Shown here: positions 31,601 through 43,678 of the stretch, one piece after another
Position numbering within the stretch: the first letter of the stretch is position 1
Layout of the letters: every line of letters begins with the position of its first letter
Assembly: GCF_023898315.1 (NCBI RefSeq)
Contig: NC_064615.1
Span: forward strand, 1,186,637,413-1,186,701,412
DNA length: 64,000 nucleotides
DNA from: Schistocerca nitens
Lineage: Eukaryota > Arthropoda > Insecta > Orthoptera > Acrididae
Direction of reading: 5' to 3'
Notes under the pieces: generated by a model
What the model saw: the letters and a program-made list of their open reading frames with translations, nothing else
Told to the model about the DNA's origin: nothing
Database searches by the model: none
Made by a program: the position numbers and the translations under genes

Positions 31601-34600
31601 CCTGTTTTTGTTGTTGTTGTTGTGGTCTTCAGACCTGAGACTGGTTTGATGCAGCTCTCCATGCTACTCTATCCTGTGCAAGCTTCTTCATCTCCCAGTA
31701 CCTACTGCAACCTACATCCTTCTGAATCTGCTTAGTATATTCATCTCTTGGTCTCCCTCTACGATTTTTACCCTCCACACTGCCCTCCAATACTAAATTG
31801 GTGATACCTTGATACCTCAGAACATGTCCTACCAACCGAGCCCTTCTTCTAGTCAAGTTGTGCCAGAAACTCCTCTTCTCCCCAATTCTATTCAATACAT
31901 CCTCATTAGTTATGTGATCTACCCATCTAATCTTCAGCATTCTTCTGTAGCACCACATTTCGAAAGCTTCTATTCTCTTCTTGTCCAAACTGTATGTCGT
32001 CCATGTTTCACTTCCATACATGGCTACACTCCATACAAATACTATCAGAAACGACTTCCTGACATTTAAATCTACACTCGATGTTAACAAATTTTTCTTC
32101 TTCAGAAACGCTTTCCTTGCCATTGCCAGTCTACATTTTATATCCTCTCTACTTCAACCATAATCAGTCATTTTGCTCCCCAAATAAAAAACTCCTTTAC
32201 TACTTTAAGTGTCTCATTTCCTAATCTAATTCCATCAGCATCACCCGACTTAATTCAACTACATCCCATTATCCTTGTTTTGCTTTTGTTGATGTTCATC
32301 TTATACCCTTCTTTCAAGACAGTGTCCATTCCATTCAACTGATCTTCGAAGTCCTTTGCTGTCTCTGACAGAATTACAATGTCATCAGTGAACCTCAAAG
32401 TTTTTATTTCTTCTCCATGGATTTTAATACCTACTCCAAACTTTTCTTTTGTTTCCTTTACTGCTTGCTCAATATACAGATTGAATAGCACCGGGGAGCA
32501 GCTACAACCCTGTCTCACTCCCTTTCCAACCACTGCTTCCCTCTCATGTCCCTCGACTCTTTTAACTGCCATCTGGTTTTTGTACAAATTGTAAATAGCC
32601 TTACGCTCCCTGTATTTTACCCCTGCCACCTTTAGAATTTGAAAGAGAGTATTCCAGTCAACATTGTCAAAAGCTTTCTCTAAATCTACAAATGCTAGAA
32701 ACGTAGGTTTGCCTTTCCTTAATCTTTCTTCCAAGATAAGTCATAGGTTCAGTATTACCTCACATGTTCCAACATTTCTACGGAATCCAAACTGACCTTC
32801 CCCAAGGTCGGCTTCTACCAGATTTTCCATTTGTCTGTAAAGAATTCCCGTTAGTATTTTGCAGCTGTAACTTATTAAACTGATAGTTCAGTAGATTTCA
32901 CATCTGTAAACACCTGCTTTCTTTGGGATTGGAATTATTATATTCTTCTTGATGTCAGAGTATTTCGCCTGTCTCATACATCTTGCTCACCAGATGGTAG
33001 AGTTTTGTCAGGACTGGCTCTCCCAAGGCTGTCAGTAGTTCCAATGGAATGTTGTCTACTCCTGGGGCCTTGTTTTGACTCAGGTCTTTCAGTGCTCTGT
33101 CAAACTCTTCATGCAGTATCATATCTCCCATTTCATCTTCGTCTATACCCTCTTCCATTTCCATAATACTGTCCTCAAGTACATCGCCCTTGTATAGACC
33201 CTCTATATACTCCTTCCACCTTTCTGCTTTCCCTTCTTTACTTAGAACTGGGTTTCCATCTGAGCTCTTGATATTCATACAAGTGGTTCTCTTTTCTCCA
33301 CAGGTCTCTTTAATCTTCCTGTAGGCAGTATCTATCTTATCCCTATTGAGATAAGCGCCTACATCCTTATATTTGTCCTCTAGCCATCCCTGCTTAGCCA
33401 TTTTGCACTTCCTGGAAATCTCATTTTTGAGATGTTTGTATTCCTTTTTGCCTGCTTCATTTACTGCATTTTTGCATTTTCTCCTTTCATCAATTAAATT
33501 CATTATCTCTTCTGTTACCCAAGGATTTCTACTAGCCCTCGTCTTTTTACCTACTTGATCCTCTGCTGCCTTCACTATTTCATCCCTCAAACCTACCCAT
33601 TTTCCTTCTACTGTATTTCTTTCCCCCATTCCTGTCAGTTGTTCCCTTATGCTCTCCCTGAAACTCTGTACAACCTCTGGTTTAGTCAGTTTATCCAGGT
33701 CCCAGCTCCTTAAATTCCCACCTTTTTGCAGTTTCATCAATTTTAATCTACAGTTCATAATTAATAGATTGTGGTCAGACTCCACATCTGCCCCTGGAAA
33801 TGTTTTCCAATTTGAAACCTAGTTCCTAAATCTCTGTCTTACCATTATATAATTTATCTGGAAGCTTCTAGTATCTCCAGGGTTCTTCCATGTATACAAC
33901 CTTCTTTCATGATTCTTGAACCAAGTGTTAACTATGATTAAGTTATGCTCTGTGCAAAATTCTACCAGGCAGCTTCCTCTTTCATTTCACCTACTATGTT
34001 TCCTTCTCTCCCTTTTCCTACTATCGAATTCCAGTCACCCATGACTATTAAATTTTCGTCTCCCTTCACTACCTGAATAATTTCTATTATCTCATCATAC
34101 ATTTCATAAATTTCTTCGTCATCTGCACAGCTAGTTGGCATATAAACTTGTACTACTGTACTAGGTGTGCGATTCGTGTCTATTTTGGCCACAATAATGC
34201 GTTCACTATGCTGTTTGTAGTAGCATCACTCCTATTTTTTATTCATTATTAAACCTACTACTACTGCATTACCCCTATTTGATTTTGTATTTATAACCCT
34301 GTAATCACCTGACCAAAAGTCTTGTTCCTCCTGTCACCGAACTTCACTAATTCCCACTATATCTAACTTTAACCTATCCATTTCCCTTTTTAAATTTTCT
34401 AACCTACCTGCCCGATTAAGTGATCTGACTTTCCACACTGCGATCCGTAGAACGCCAGTTTTCTTTCTCCTGATAACAACGTCTTCTTGAGTAGTCACCA
34501 CCCAGAGATCCGAATGGGGAACTATTTTACCTCTGGAATATTTTACCCAAGAGGATGCCATCATCATTTAATCATACAGTGAAGCTGCATGCCCTCGGGA

Positions 34601-34890
34601 AAAATTACGGCTGTAGTTTCCCCTTGTTTTCAGTCATTCACAGTACCAGAACAGCAAGTCCGTTTTGGTTAGTGTTAGAAGGCCAGATCAGTCAATCATC
34701 CAGACTGTTGCCCCTGCAACTACTGAAAAGGCTGCTGTCCCTATTCAGGAACCACATGTTTGTCTGGCCTCTCAACAGATACCCCTCCATTGTGGTTGCA
34801 CCTATGGTACTGCTGTCTGTATCGTTGAGGCAGGCAAGCCTCCCCACCAACAGCAAGGTCCATGGTTCATGGGTGGCCCAAAACATAGGA
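31601..34890 (-). mobile_element. RTE-like retrotransposon copy 2, nearly full length
   Basis: About 3.3 kb on the minus strand, from a leader (34,890-34,560) to the tail at 31,610-31,625, whose minus strand reads CCACAACAACAACAAC. CCAAAAC at 31,594-31,600 and 34,879-34,885 may be a short target duplication. Same family as copy 1 but retaining the complete endonuclease start and leader. Confidence 0.9.
31629..34567 (-). pseudogene. RTE-like ORF: endonuclease, RT and C-terminal domain (frameshifted)
   Basis: The endonuclease begins RIAVWKVRSLNRAGRLENL near 34,450 and continues with VVQVYMPTS and IVMGDWNSIVG (34,192-33,962). The linker and RT fingers occupy 33,785-32,955 (NKAPGVDNIPLELL). Palm at 32,734-32,255: FLAFVDLEKAFDNVDW, GVRQGCSCSPVLFN, LRFTDDIVIL (motif C has FTDD). 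The C-terminal part at 32,123-31,629 ends RGRPRDEYTKQIQKDVG. Frames differ between segments, so at least four indels. Confidence 0.9.
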
Positions 34891-35058
34891 TTAGGTATTT
34901 CACTATGTGTGTATCAACTGAACTGTAATTTCAGCTACTGGTGGTAAGATTCAACCTTTCACTACAGAATAATAATCAAAGTAACAATAAAAGTAAGTGA
35001 CAGACTTGTCAATTTGTGCTTTTCTCAGCTTATTTCAAATGCTCAGAAAGAAGCTTAC

Positions 35059-35258
35059 CCTGTTCGCCTTTCTTGCTTGCGGCCAGTGACCGATGTCCTG
35101 CTGCGAGGATTGAAGGCAGACACTTCCAGGTACGGAGAGTGTACCTGGATATTTCCACGTGGTGCATAAACTGGTCCTAATAGATCAGGTGCTCCTGTAC
35201 CTAGTTCTACACTTCTGATCATGTCCGTGTAGCGTGACAAGTCTACTGACTGATGGGC
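35059..35258 (-). CDS. Candidate internal exon of an unrecognised host gene
   Basis: A 200-bp minus-strand segment preceded by a polypyrimidine tract and TTTCACTAG, and followed by GTAAGC, starts in phase 0. Its 66 or so codons (AHQSVDLSRYTDMIRSVELG at the start; QERRTG at the end) are GC-richer than the surrounding DNA and match no element family I know. The stop lies in the putative intron. I do not recognise the protein. The exon at 37.5-37.7 kb would precede it. Confidence 0.45.
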
Positions 35259-35449
35259 CTAGTGAAAGAAAAATGCAAATCAGTAACTACTACAAGAAAT
35301 GCCTAGACAAAATCATTTCATCAGTGTACTATGTATGTATTTAACAACAGACACTCCAGGTTGAAATATCAACAATATAAGGAAAAGATTGACTGCTACC
35401 ACCATAAAGATGGCACATTGAGTTGCAGACAGGCGCAACGAGAAGACAC

Positions 35450-35490
35450 TTACACATTAGCTTTCAGCCAAAGTCTTCGTCAGAAAAGGA
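35450..35490 (-). ncRNA. Hammerhead-like motif, left PLE terminus
   Basis: Minus strand: CTGACGA (fits CTGANGA), stem II weak (AGAC against GGCT), GAAA, then GCTA. Core intact, stem II marginal. Confidence 0.45.
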
Positions 35491-35496
35491 AAAACA

Positions 35497-35697
35497 CACA
35501 CACATTCAAAAATGGTTCAAATGGCTCTAAGCACTATGGGAGTTAACATCTGAGGTCATCAGTCCTCCTCACTAACCCAAGGACATCACACACATCCATG
35601 CCAGAGGCACGATACGAACCTGTGACTGTAGCAGCAGCACAGTTCCAGACTGAAGTGCCTAGAACTGCTCGGCCACAGCGGCCAGCCACACACATTC
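35497..35697 (-). mobile_element. tRNA-derived SINE with 11-bp TSD
   Basis: The insert 35,508-35,686 is flanked by CACACACATTC (35,497-35,507 and 35,687-35,697). On the minus strand it starts with a tRNA-like head: TGGCCGAGCAGTTCTAGG (A box) and GGTTCGTATC (B box). It ends in an A-rich tail near 35,508. It resembles a SINE I recall as common in grasshopper genomes. Confidence 0.85.
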
Positions 35698-35827
35698 GTT
35701 CATGCGAGCAAGCACACCTCACACACACTTGACCACCATCTCCAGTGTACCATTCTGAGCTGCCAGAGATGGCAGTCATGTGTGCATAAGATGCGCTTGC
35801 TTGTGTAAATAAATGTGTGTGTGTCTC

Positions 35828-35865
35828 CTTTTCTGATGAAAGTTTTGGCCAGAAGCTTATGTGTA
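35828..35865 (+). ncRNA. Degenerate hammerhead-like motif, right PLE terminus
   Basis: CTGATGA is kept at 35,833-35,839, but AGAAG replaces the CGAAA junction, so the conserved GAAA is broken. Confidence 0.4.
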
Positions 35866-36084
35866 AGTGTCTTTTTGTTGTGTCTATCTGCAACTCAATG
35901 TGTCACCTTTACAGTGAGTAACAATCTGTCTTTTCCTTATATTGATGTATGTACACACACACATAAAAACTCATAGAATCATAGGCAGCACTGAGAGCAG
36001 ATTATTCAAGTTGTAATGCCATTGAGAATTTTAATAAAACTAAATGCAGAATATAATTTAACTGGATAATCCTCAACAATCAGT

Positions 36085-36312
36085 CTTTCCTTCTCATCCC
36101 GTGCAGCAAGTCTCCCCTGACCCACAGTTCTGGGCGACTTTCCCAAAATCCGTCACTCTCCTAGACCTCTCCAGACCTTTTCCTTCACCCCTCCTCCTTC
36201 CCCTTCCACCCTTCTGCCTGAAGAAGGAGCCACTGCCTATGGAAGCTTGCCTAATTGAAACCTTCTTTTATGTGTGTGTTTTCCCACTGCTTGGTGAGTA
36301 GATTTTTTATCT
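36085..36312 (+). mobile_element. PLE-like terminal fragment
   Basis: The C-rich stretch ends in CTGCCTGAAGAAGGAGCCACT, then GGAAGCTTGCC, then a GTGTGTG tract and CTGCTTGGTGAGTAG. The order CTGAAGA - hairpin - GAA(A) - GCTT is the hammerhead layout with stem II and the GAAA damaged. No coding sequence. Confidence 0.5.
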
Positions 36313-37472
36313 ATAAAATTAAATTATTTTGTTAAAAATTAATTGTTCTTGTTGTTATAAAGACAGAATATAGTTAGAAGTGTGATGAGAGACAAATATG
36401 AAATAGGAGGAATAAAAATAAAAAAGTAGAAGTTGCAAATGAAAATGCTGAAAAGGGAATATATGAAATAGAGGATGAAACCCAACAGAAAAAATGGCAA
36501 CATTAATGCAAAAGACAAATCATGAGAAGCTCGTGTTGACAGGGGAGACAACATCAAGATTTAACTATGTGTAATTGAAAAGGTAGTGTGACAAATACTG
36601 AACTGACAGGCAGGGGGTGAATGTTGCAGAAGACAAACCAGTGGGAAAGAAGAAGCTTAAAACTGAAGGGGTCATCACTAGATAGAGTAGTAAAGTGGAA
36701 GATCAATGACAGACTGGCCTGTCATTTGGAGTGGTCAGAATAAAATATCTCTTCATCATTGTTTCTCTAAATATGATCATAGTATTGGTATTCCACGCTT
36801 TATATAAAAATCTAAATTCCTCAGATTGAACAACTAAATCATTTTCTAATGAAATCATGCTGATTATTCCCTTGGTTTTGTTAATACAGGGCACTGTTTC
36901 TTCAATAACCACATCACAGTCATTAATTACTTCACTGAAATTATACAAAGATTCAATACAAAAGGTAACACATCTATGAATACCGCATGTCATATATTTC
37001 CCAAAACTTTAATTTACCGTTCATTAAATATAGCTTCAACCAAAGATGGAAAAAAGTGCTTCTTGCAATGCACGAAAACAAAGAATAATTCTCAGGGAAC
37101 CAAATACCTTCATCTAGTGAAATAGAGGTAAAGGCTGAAGGAAATAAGACTATTCAGTGATGGCAGGGACTAATAGTGTCAAAAGTTAACATTTGCCACC
37201 TTTTGGTTGTGTCTGATGTTGAAGTTTTTGAATCTGCAACTTTCTTTAGTTTGTTGTTGGAGGCAAATCTTTAAGTTTATAAATTATATTTTAAAAGTTA
37301 TTGTTGAACAGCTTCTCTTAGTTTATCTTGTGTTCAGCAAGTTACTTAGTGTGAGTGTACAATACACAAAAAGCTTGTTCACTTCTTTCTGTGAATTGAA
37401 ATTCCACTTGTTTCCAAACTTTTATTAACTTTTTTAAATTAAATATACAATTGTGAAAACTATACGTTGCCA
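36313..37472. other. Presumed intron sequence, unassigned
   Basis: AT-rich. A 96-codon open frame at 36,703-36,993 (minus) is open but I could not match it to a family. Its composition is not distinct from the surroundings. Confidence 0.4.
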
Positions 37473-37718
37473 AAACTACTTCACACCCACTACTGTGTTC
37501 GAACCAACCTCTAAGCGAAACTTAGTGTCGGAATCGTCGAGCGGTGTCAGAAAGTCGAGACTGAAGATATCCGTATACATACAGCCGGCTAAGCCAGCCC
37601 AGTCACCCGCTGTAAGACCTCGCCCTTCCCAGAACTCCTCTTCAGTGTTAGGTATCCGCCGCAGCACGTGGCTCGGATAAAACCTTTCTAACATGAGAGC
37701 TGCTTGCTGGATAGCGAT
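37473..37718 (-). CDS. Candidate upstream exon of the same host gene
   Basis: The minus strand has a TATATTCCAG acceptor, then an open phase-0 frame: IAIQQAALMLERFYPSHVLR, later EEEFWEGRGLTAGDWAGLAG and DIFSLDFLTPLDD. A stop occurs at about 37,473. Possible phase-0 donors upstream of it (for example GAG|GTTGGT or GGT|GTGAAG) would join to the phase-0 exon at 35,258. So the true 3' boundary is probably a little above 37,473, or this is a terminal exon. The GC content and acidic/aromatic composition are gene-like. I cannot name the product. Confidence 0.42.
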
Positions 37719-38029
37719 CTGGAATATACATTAAAAATACAATTATTAAAAAATGTTGCCAGAAAAAAATAAAGTCCAAGAATTAATGGTGTTTTCAGAC
37801 AAGTCATTTCCATTTCATGCAAAATATTTCAATGACTGAGTCAGTCATCTCCTTCAGGTTGTGTGAGTTCAGATTCAGATTCTTTATTTGCCATTGACCA
37901 TATGTAGTGAAATAGGTTTTATAATGATGTCAAGATACATAAGAAGTTACTATATTAGTTAGTGTTTACATTACAAGTACAAATTATTTATGCAACATTA
38001 ATCAATTGTACAGTACTGCAGTCAGAGAC

Positions 38030-40622
38030 TTAAAACTCAATTTCTATGTTACAAGTATCTAAGAATTTTGTAAGACTGTAGTATGGATTGTCTATTAACC
38101 ATTTGTGCAGTTTACTTTTAAAATTATTGAAAGGTGTATTGAGTGGAGTATGTAGTGATTTGTTAAATAACTTCAAACTGTTCACTTTGTGAGAGTTGCC
38201 TGGTTTTGTCAGCCTGTGTCTAGGAATGTCAATACACTCTTTATTTCTGGTGTCGTGAAAGTGTATGTTCTCTCTGGCATTAAAATTTTGTTCTGTTCTT
38301 TTCAGCACAGTGATTCATAAATATAAAGATTTATCACTGTCATTATTTTCATTTGATGAATAAGGGATGGCAGTGTTCCCTTGGACCAACCTTGCACATT
38401 ATTCGTAGCACCTTTTTCTGCATCAGTAGTACATCACTGACATGACATGAATGGCCCCATAGTAGCAGCCCATAAGATATATGAGACTGAAAAATTCCAA
38501 AGTAAACTGTTCTGACATATTTGTCACTCACCAGGTCAGACAGTTTCCAGATGAGATGAGACACACCCTTGGTAACTTTTTGCAGACCTGGTTGATATGG
38601 GGTTGCCAGTTAAGTTTGGAATCGATGTGTATTCTTTCTACCTCTTTAGCCAGTGAGAGTTTTCTCTGGATTACATAGAAGTTTGTTAGCCAAGAACCAG
38701 TTTAGTGTTAAGGTGAGAGTGTCCTGTGATTTCTGGTGTGCCTTTGATAAATCTCGATCTGTGCTGATTAAAATTGTATCATTCACATAGCAGATAACTG
38801 ACTCAGGCCCAACATATGATGGCAAATCATTAATTGCAACAATTAAGAAGAAAGGACCAAGGACAGAGCCCTGAGGTACACCAGGTGTGACACTATTCAT
38901 AGAAGATTGTCTATTTTGAATTGACACAAATTGTCTCTTGTTATTTAGATAAGAGTTGATCATTTCTAACTCTGTATTACTTTTACCATAATACTTTAGT
39001 TTGGCTAGTAGGATGTCAAAGGGGATACAATCAAATGCCTTACTCAGATCACAAAGTTCAAGTGAGACTGTTTGTTTATTTTCAAATGCAGTTAATGTCT
39101 GATTAACTATTTCAAGGACTGCAGAGGTGGTATTTTTCCATTGTCAAAAACTGTGCTGTCTATTACAGAGAAGGTCATACTTTTCAAAAAAGTTGCTTAG
39201 CTGTCTGTGGAAAATGGCTTCAAATATTTTGGAAAAGGTTGGTACAATAGACACTGGTCTATAGTTTTGAGGGAGGTGTTTTCCACCATTTTTGCATATA
39301 GGTAGAATTTTGGAAATTTTGAGCTGATCACGGAAAACTCCTCCAACTTCTAGGCATTTATTCATAATAAAAGCAAGTGGATTGAAAATGAGGTGTACTG
39401 TCCTTTCTATTGTGTAGTTAGATAGCCAGTAGTAGTCCATGCTTTTCGAGTGTGAAAATTTTCTAACAATATTCATTATATCTGTGGATGTGACATGGTC
39501 CCAGTGAAATTCGTGACCTTTAGGTAGCTGATCAGCAAGTATATCAATTGCTGGTATGTCTGTTTAATTTTTGATTTTAATTCATTTACTGTAGTTGTAA
39601 AATATTTATTGAACTATTCTGGCTCAAGTAGAACATCTTGTGTTTGGGTGGAAGAATGTTCTTGTCTTATAAGATCCCAAGCAGCCTTGCATTTGTTTGG
39701 GGCTCCTTCATTGTAATTTTCATAAGCAGCTTGTTTGGCAAGTTTAAGGTTGGTTTTATAATGAGTTTTAAATTTCAGGTAGTGTTTATAATAAGTATCA
39801 TTTTGTTCTGTCCCACATTTGCCATTGTTTTTATATGGTTTGTACAATGAAAGCACCTTTTCCTGGATACTAGCAGAGTCATCAGTGTACCGTTTAAGCT
39901 TTTTACCTTTCTAGTTGGTTTAGTACTGTTTCTTTTCATTGGCGAGCAAGAGTACCATAAGTCAACATATATCTTAAGGAAATTATTAAATAGAGTTTTG
40001 ACAGTTGATTGACCTGCGTCATATTTATAAACAAAGTACCAGTTTACTTTTCTGAGGGAGTCTGTGAATAACGTAACATATTCCTCTTTCTGACCTCTAA
40101 TCCAAGTCATGCTTGGCTTCTTATTTGCAACCTTATAATTCTTATCTGACTGTGTATACTGGTATTTTAGGAGTAGAGGATCATGATCTGCAAAACATTC
40201 TTCAGCAATGCTTACACTATGTAAGTCTCTTGAAAAATTAACTATAATACTGTCCAAACAGGCTTTTCCAAGGGTCTGGCTGTTGTTAGCATAATACAGA
40301 TTTATTGATCCGAGTAGGTTCAAGAATGTTTTTGTTCCTATGTGTCTAGCAAGTCAGTGTTGAAATCACCACATACTGCTACATTTGTTTTGAGTTTTAA
40401 GATGTTTCTCACCATCTGTTCAAATTTCTTGAAAAATAAGTTAACATCACTGTTTAGAGCTCTATACACACTAACAATTACAATATTTTGGTATATCAGT
40501 CTTATACAGGTAAATTCACTGTTTAATTCTGATGAGTATGAACTTACATGTATTTTAGAGAATTGTATACATTGTCTGATAAATATCGCGGCCCCTCCAT
40601 TTCTTCCCTCGTTTCTACACAT
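38030..40622 (-). pseudogene. Non-LTR ORF2: endonuclease and RT fragments
   Basis: Endonuclease: GGAAIFIRQC, IVIVSVYRAL, VAVCGDFNTDLLD (40,622-40,338), then DSIIVNF and FADHDPLLL (40,323 segment). RT: ISKILPICKNGGKHLPQNYR and RPVSIVPTFSKIFE (39,476-39,144), VTPGVPQGSVLGP and VICYVNDTILIS (38,963-38,646; motif C YVND), IWKLSDLVSDKYVR and CKVGPREHC (38,564-38,349), then the C-terminal stretch to 38,030. Frames alternate. Confidence 0.85.
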
Positions 40623-40699
40623 TATAGCTGCCAGAATTTACTCATTAGGTATAAACAAATCTACCTGATATTCTGCAAGCCAGTGTTCTGAGACACACA

Positions 40700-41965
40700 G
40701 TACATAACCTTTTTTTCCCCAAACAATGTTCTAACTCTAACAGCTTGTTACTAATGCTGCAAATATTGACTTGCAGCATGGTAAGTGGGCCTACTTCATA
40801 TCTTTTTTGTTCCCTCTCTGAGCCATTAAGATCCTGTTTTTTACTTTTGTATGTTTTAATTTCCTCTTCAGGAAGCTTGTCATTATTTTTGGACCAAACT
40901 CTGTAAAATTTGGTCTGTTTTAGTAGTTTCTCTTTTTGACACACTGATTCAGGTGCATACCACGTCCAGTGAAACTGTTCCTTTCATAGCCACTAATATC
41001 TAATAATTTTATGTTTGTAAATTTAGCACAAAAATATCTCAGTTTATCGTAAGTTTGCCTTATTTCTGTACTAACACATGACCAATCAGTCAGGTCACAC
41101 ATGAGTGGTAGAGTGGCTACAATAACATTGGTGAAGTGTAAATATTGTATTACTAAGATCAGTTTCTTGATGAATTAGTTGGCATTGTTTTTGTTTACCT
41201 TGTTTGCATCTCCGATCAGCACTACACAGTCCTTTTTTGTGAGTTCCGAGTGTTCACTGTTTATACCAGTAGTAACTGTGTCGAAATTTGCCTCATGGTT
41301 TTACCTCACTGTAAATACTTAGACTGTTCCCGGCCTACATCAACATTAGATTAGAAATGTTTCGTATGTGGCCATCCCCAAATAATTTCACCTCGTGTTT
41401 CTGCAGACACTGCTGCACTTTCACATCAGACGTCTCGTATTCACTAGAAAGCGAGTGCCGAACAGTATTTTTTTCACGCGGTATTTCCTAACAATCTTCA
41501 AAATCCAGTGCAGCGAATTTATTGGTCACAGTTATTTTGCTGACACTTTTGATTTTCTCCTCCACAATACTCGAGGAGACGATGTTTCTTTGCTCAGTGC
41601 CATTTATCCTAACTCGAAGTTTGAATGTCATTCAGATGGGAGTCTTTTCCACATAGTCTCAATTCTAAGTCATTGTATTTGTCACTGGGAGGAATGTACC
41701 TATTGTTTAAAGCATTGATATCACTCTGAAGCGCTTTTATTATTTCATTTTTGTCCCTGACAGCATTTACGATTTCTCGTTCTTCGTATTTCCGCAACCC
41801 AAGTGCATCATTTCCCAGTAAAGTCATTCGTTACAAATTCTACACAAACTTTTGAGCGTTTCTTGTGGAACAGCGTCAACATTCTGTGTACTGAACTCCT
41901 TTTATCACCTTCTTAGCACACACTTTACACTTATTATTATCTTTAATTGCATTTTTGTCATGGCA
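40700..41965 (-). pseudogene. Non-LTR ORF1 with PHD-like finger and SGNH domain
   Basis: A Cys-rich start CKVCAKKVIKGVQYTEC at about 41,925 is followed by a coiled coil (41,827-41,609; EIIKALQSDINALNNRY). SGNH block I reads FGDGHIRNIS near 41,380, so the catalytic Ser is Gly. Block III reads CVVLIGDANKVNKN near 41,210, and the C-terminal block RGMHLN appears in 41,102-40,920. Frames are broken, and the lost Ser agrees with decay. Confidence 0.72.
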
Positions 41966-41970
41966 ACATA

Positions 41971-42385
41971 AACCAGAGCCATCTCAAAAGCTGCCTAACA
42001 GCACAGCTACAGGCACCTGAATATGATGACTGGAATGATCATCAAAATGTTGTGCACAAAATGGAATTGAAAACTCCACTGCACCACCGGAAAAACACTG
42101 TCAATCAGCAGTCCTGAGAAAACCTGAGAGATCGAAGTCCGAGAAATTTGGACACCATAATCATGAATTGTTCAGAGATAATATCCCTCTGTTTCTTTGC
42201 ATTTAATAAAGGAGTGCATACGAATGATTGTCAGTATTTTTTACATGTTTACACCAAATATTTTACATGGTACACCAAACCTCTCCCTTCCCCTCAGAGA
42301 ACATCAACTGTGCTTGTGAAGGGGGAGATTGCTGAACTAAGAGCCGTGCTAGTGGTAGAGTAAGTCATAACTGAGGAGATCGACC
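41971..42385. other. Unassigned stretch
   Basis: No protein-like ORF, repeat end or RNA gene recognised. Confidence 0.5.
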
Positions 42386-42389
42386 ACTT

Positions 42390-43155
42390 AAAGTGTATCC
42401 TGTTTCTCCTCATCTCTTTTAAGTTCCATTTTTCATCCCATTTTCTGCACAAGAGTCAAGGAGGTATTACCCAAATGCAGATTGGATTTCTGTCTTATAT
42501 TAACTGAGTGAAAGCTGTTAATTCTTGGGAAAAAGCTCATATTTTTAACAACAAACAACATTAAAGAAAACAAATATTTGGAGACCAATGTCAGAATTCC
42601 CAGTATCCCGACCAGGGGTCGAGAAGATGTTCATGAACTTACACCACTTATTGCTCGAACTGCCCACTTCTGAACCAAAAATACCTCTGTGAATGGGAAA
42701 AGCTAATCCAGAATATAATGCAGTATAAGCAAATGCAAATGGGCAAAGTAGATTAATTTTTGTTGGACCCCACTTACTGCAAATACTGCTCTAATGGTAA
42801 ATATAGCAGCATTCATCTTTTGGACAGGATCTCAAACATGGGCTTTCCATAACAGTTTATCATCTATCCAAATACCTAAAAATCTGATTTTTTCTGAGTC
42901 ACTAATTGTATGTCCTCTCAGTATAATCGACATGTCAGTCTTAGTTGAATTGTGTGATAGAAACTGTAAAAATTGAGTCTTATTGTGATTTAGAATCAAT
43001 TTATTTTCTACAAGCCACAGACTTATGTCTCGAACTGCAGTATTTGATACACTGCCTACATCTTGATTGACATCCTTCACTACCACACTAGAATCATCAG
43101 CAGACAGAAATATTTTGGAATCACCTGATGAAGAAATGCACCTGATGCGAACCCA
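42390..43155 (-). pseudogene. CR1-group RT C-terminal fragment
   Basis: Minus strand: FLSADDSSVVV (motif C as SADD), SLWLVENKLILNHNKTQ, IRFLGIWIDDKLLW, then VFLVQKWAVRAI and a C-terminal region down to about 42,400. 5'-truncated, with stops. It belongs to the CR1/Jockey group but not clearly to elements 1 or 2. Confidence 0.78.
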
Positions 43156-43670
43156 TTTTTTCACAATTTGGCACGGGCTGACTGCTCGACCGAACTCTTC
43201 ACATTTAGCAAGTAGATATTGCGAACAGTTGCTTGCTACAGCTTCAGTCAGTCAACCTACACAGAACATTACCGGAAGGTGTACAGATAAAGAAATGGAG
43301 TTCTTATTGCTGAGTGTTTTTTGGTTCCTTACTCTACCATCTGTGCTCCTGTAATACTGGTACAGTGTTCTGAGTGAAAGCATACAGGAATTCTAAAAGT
43401 TATGGCCTGAGGGAATTCAGATAGTGAGTTTCAGTATGTAAGCATACCCACATATTTATTCATTTACTTACTTTCCACAGTCAAATGCAAGATTTTTTTT
43501 TTTTTTTAATTATTATGGCCACATCTTACAATTCGTGTCATAATTTTCTGGAATCAATACAAAAATACAATACGTATTATTAGTTATAAATAAAAACTAA
43601 TAAACAATCAGACAAAGGTTGGGCATACCCCTTTAGGAAAATGTGGTGGCCATCTTTTAATCTTTGATTA
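43156..43670. other. Unassigned stretch
   Basis: No assignable gene. It contains a T-run at 43,495-43,507 and AT-rich sequence. Confidence 0.5.
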
Positions 43671-43678
43671 TCGGTATT

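Larger units (their letters stand above)
35390..35945. mobile_element. Pair of PLE termini, tail to tail, with a nested SINE
   Basis: The left half is a minus-strand terminus (CACATTGAGTTGCAGACAG onward). The right half is a plus-strand terminus ending in ATCTGCAACTCAATGTGTC. Each has a hammerhead-like block (35,455-35,485 and 35,828-35,862). The left half is interrupted by a SINE. Neither half carries protein-coding sequence. Confidence 0.7.
37860..41970 (-). mobile_element. CR1/Jockey-group non-LTR element 2, decayed
   Basis: Minus strand, about 4.1 kb, same plan as the element at 2.6-7.4 kb: zinc finger, coiled coil and SGNH ORF1 (41,965-40,700), then endonuclease (40,622-39,775) and RT (39,850-38,030), then an AT-rich end near 37,870. 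Sequence differs, so it is another family. Confidence 0.85.

Noticed and set aside
36703..36993. Exon of the putative host gene
   Set aside because: Open for 96 codons but without good splice sites or gene-like composition, and the frame has no counterpart I recognise.
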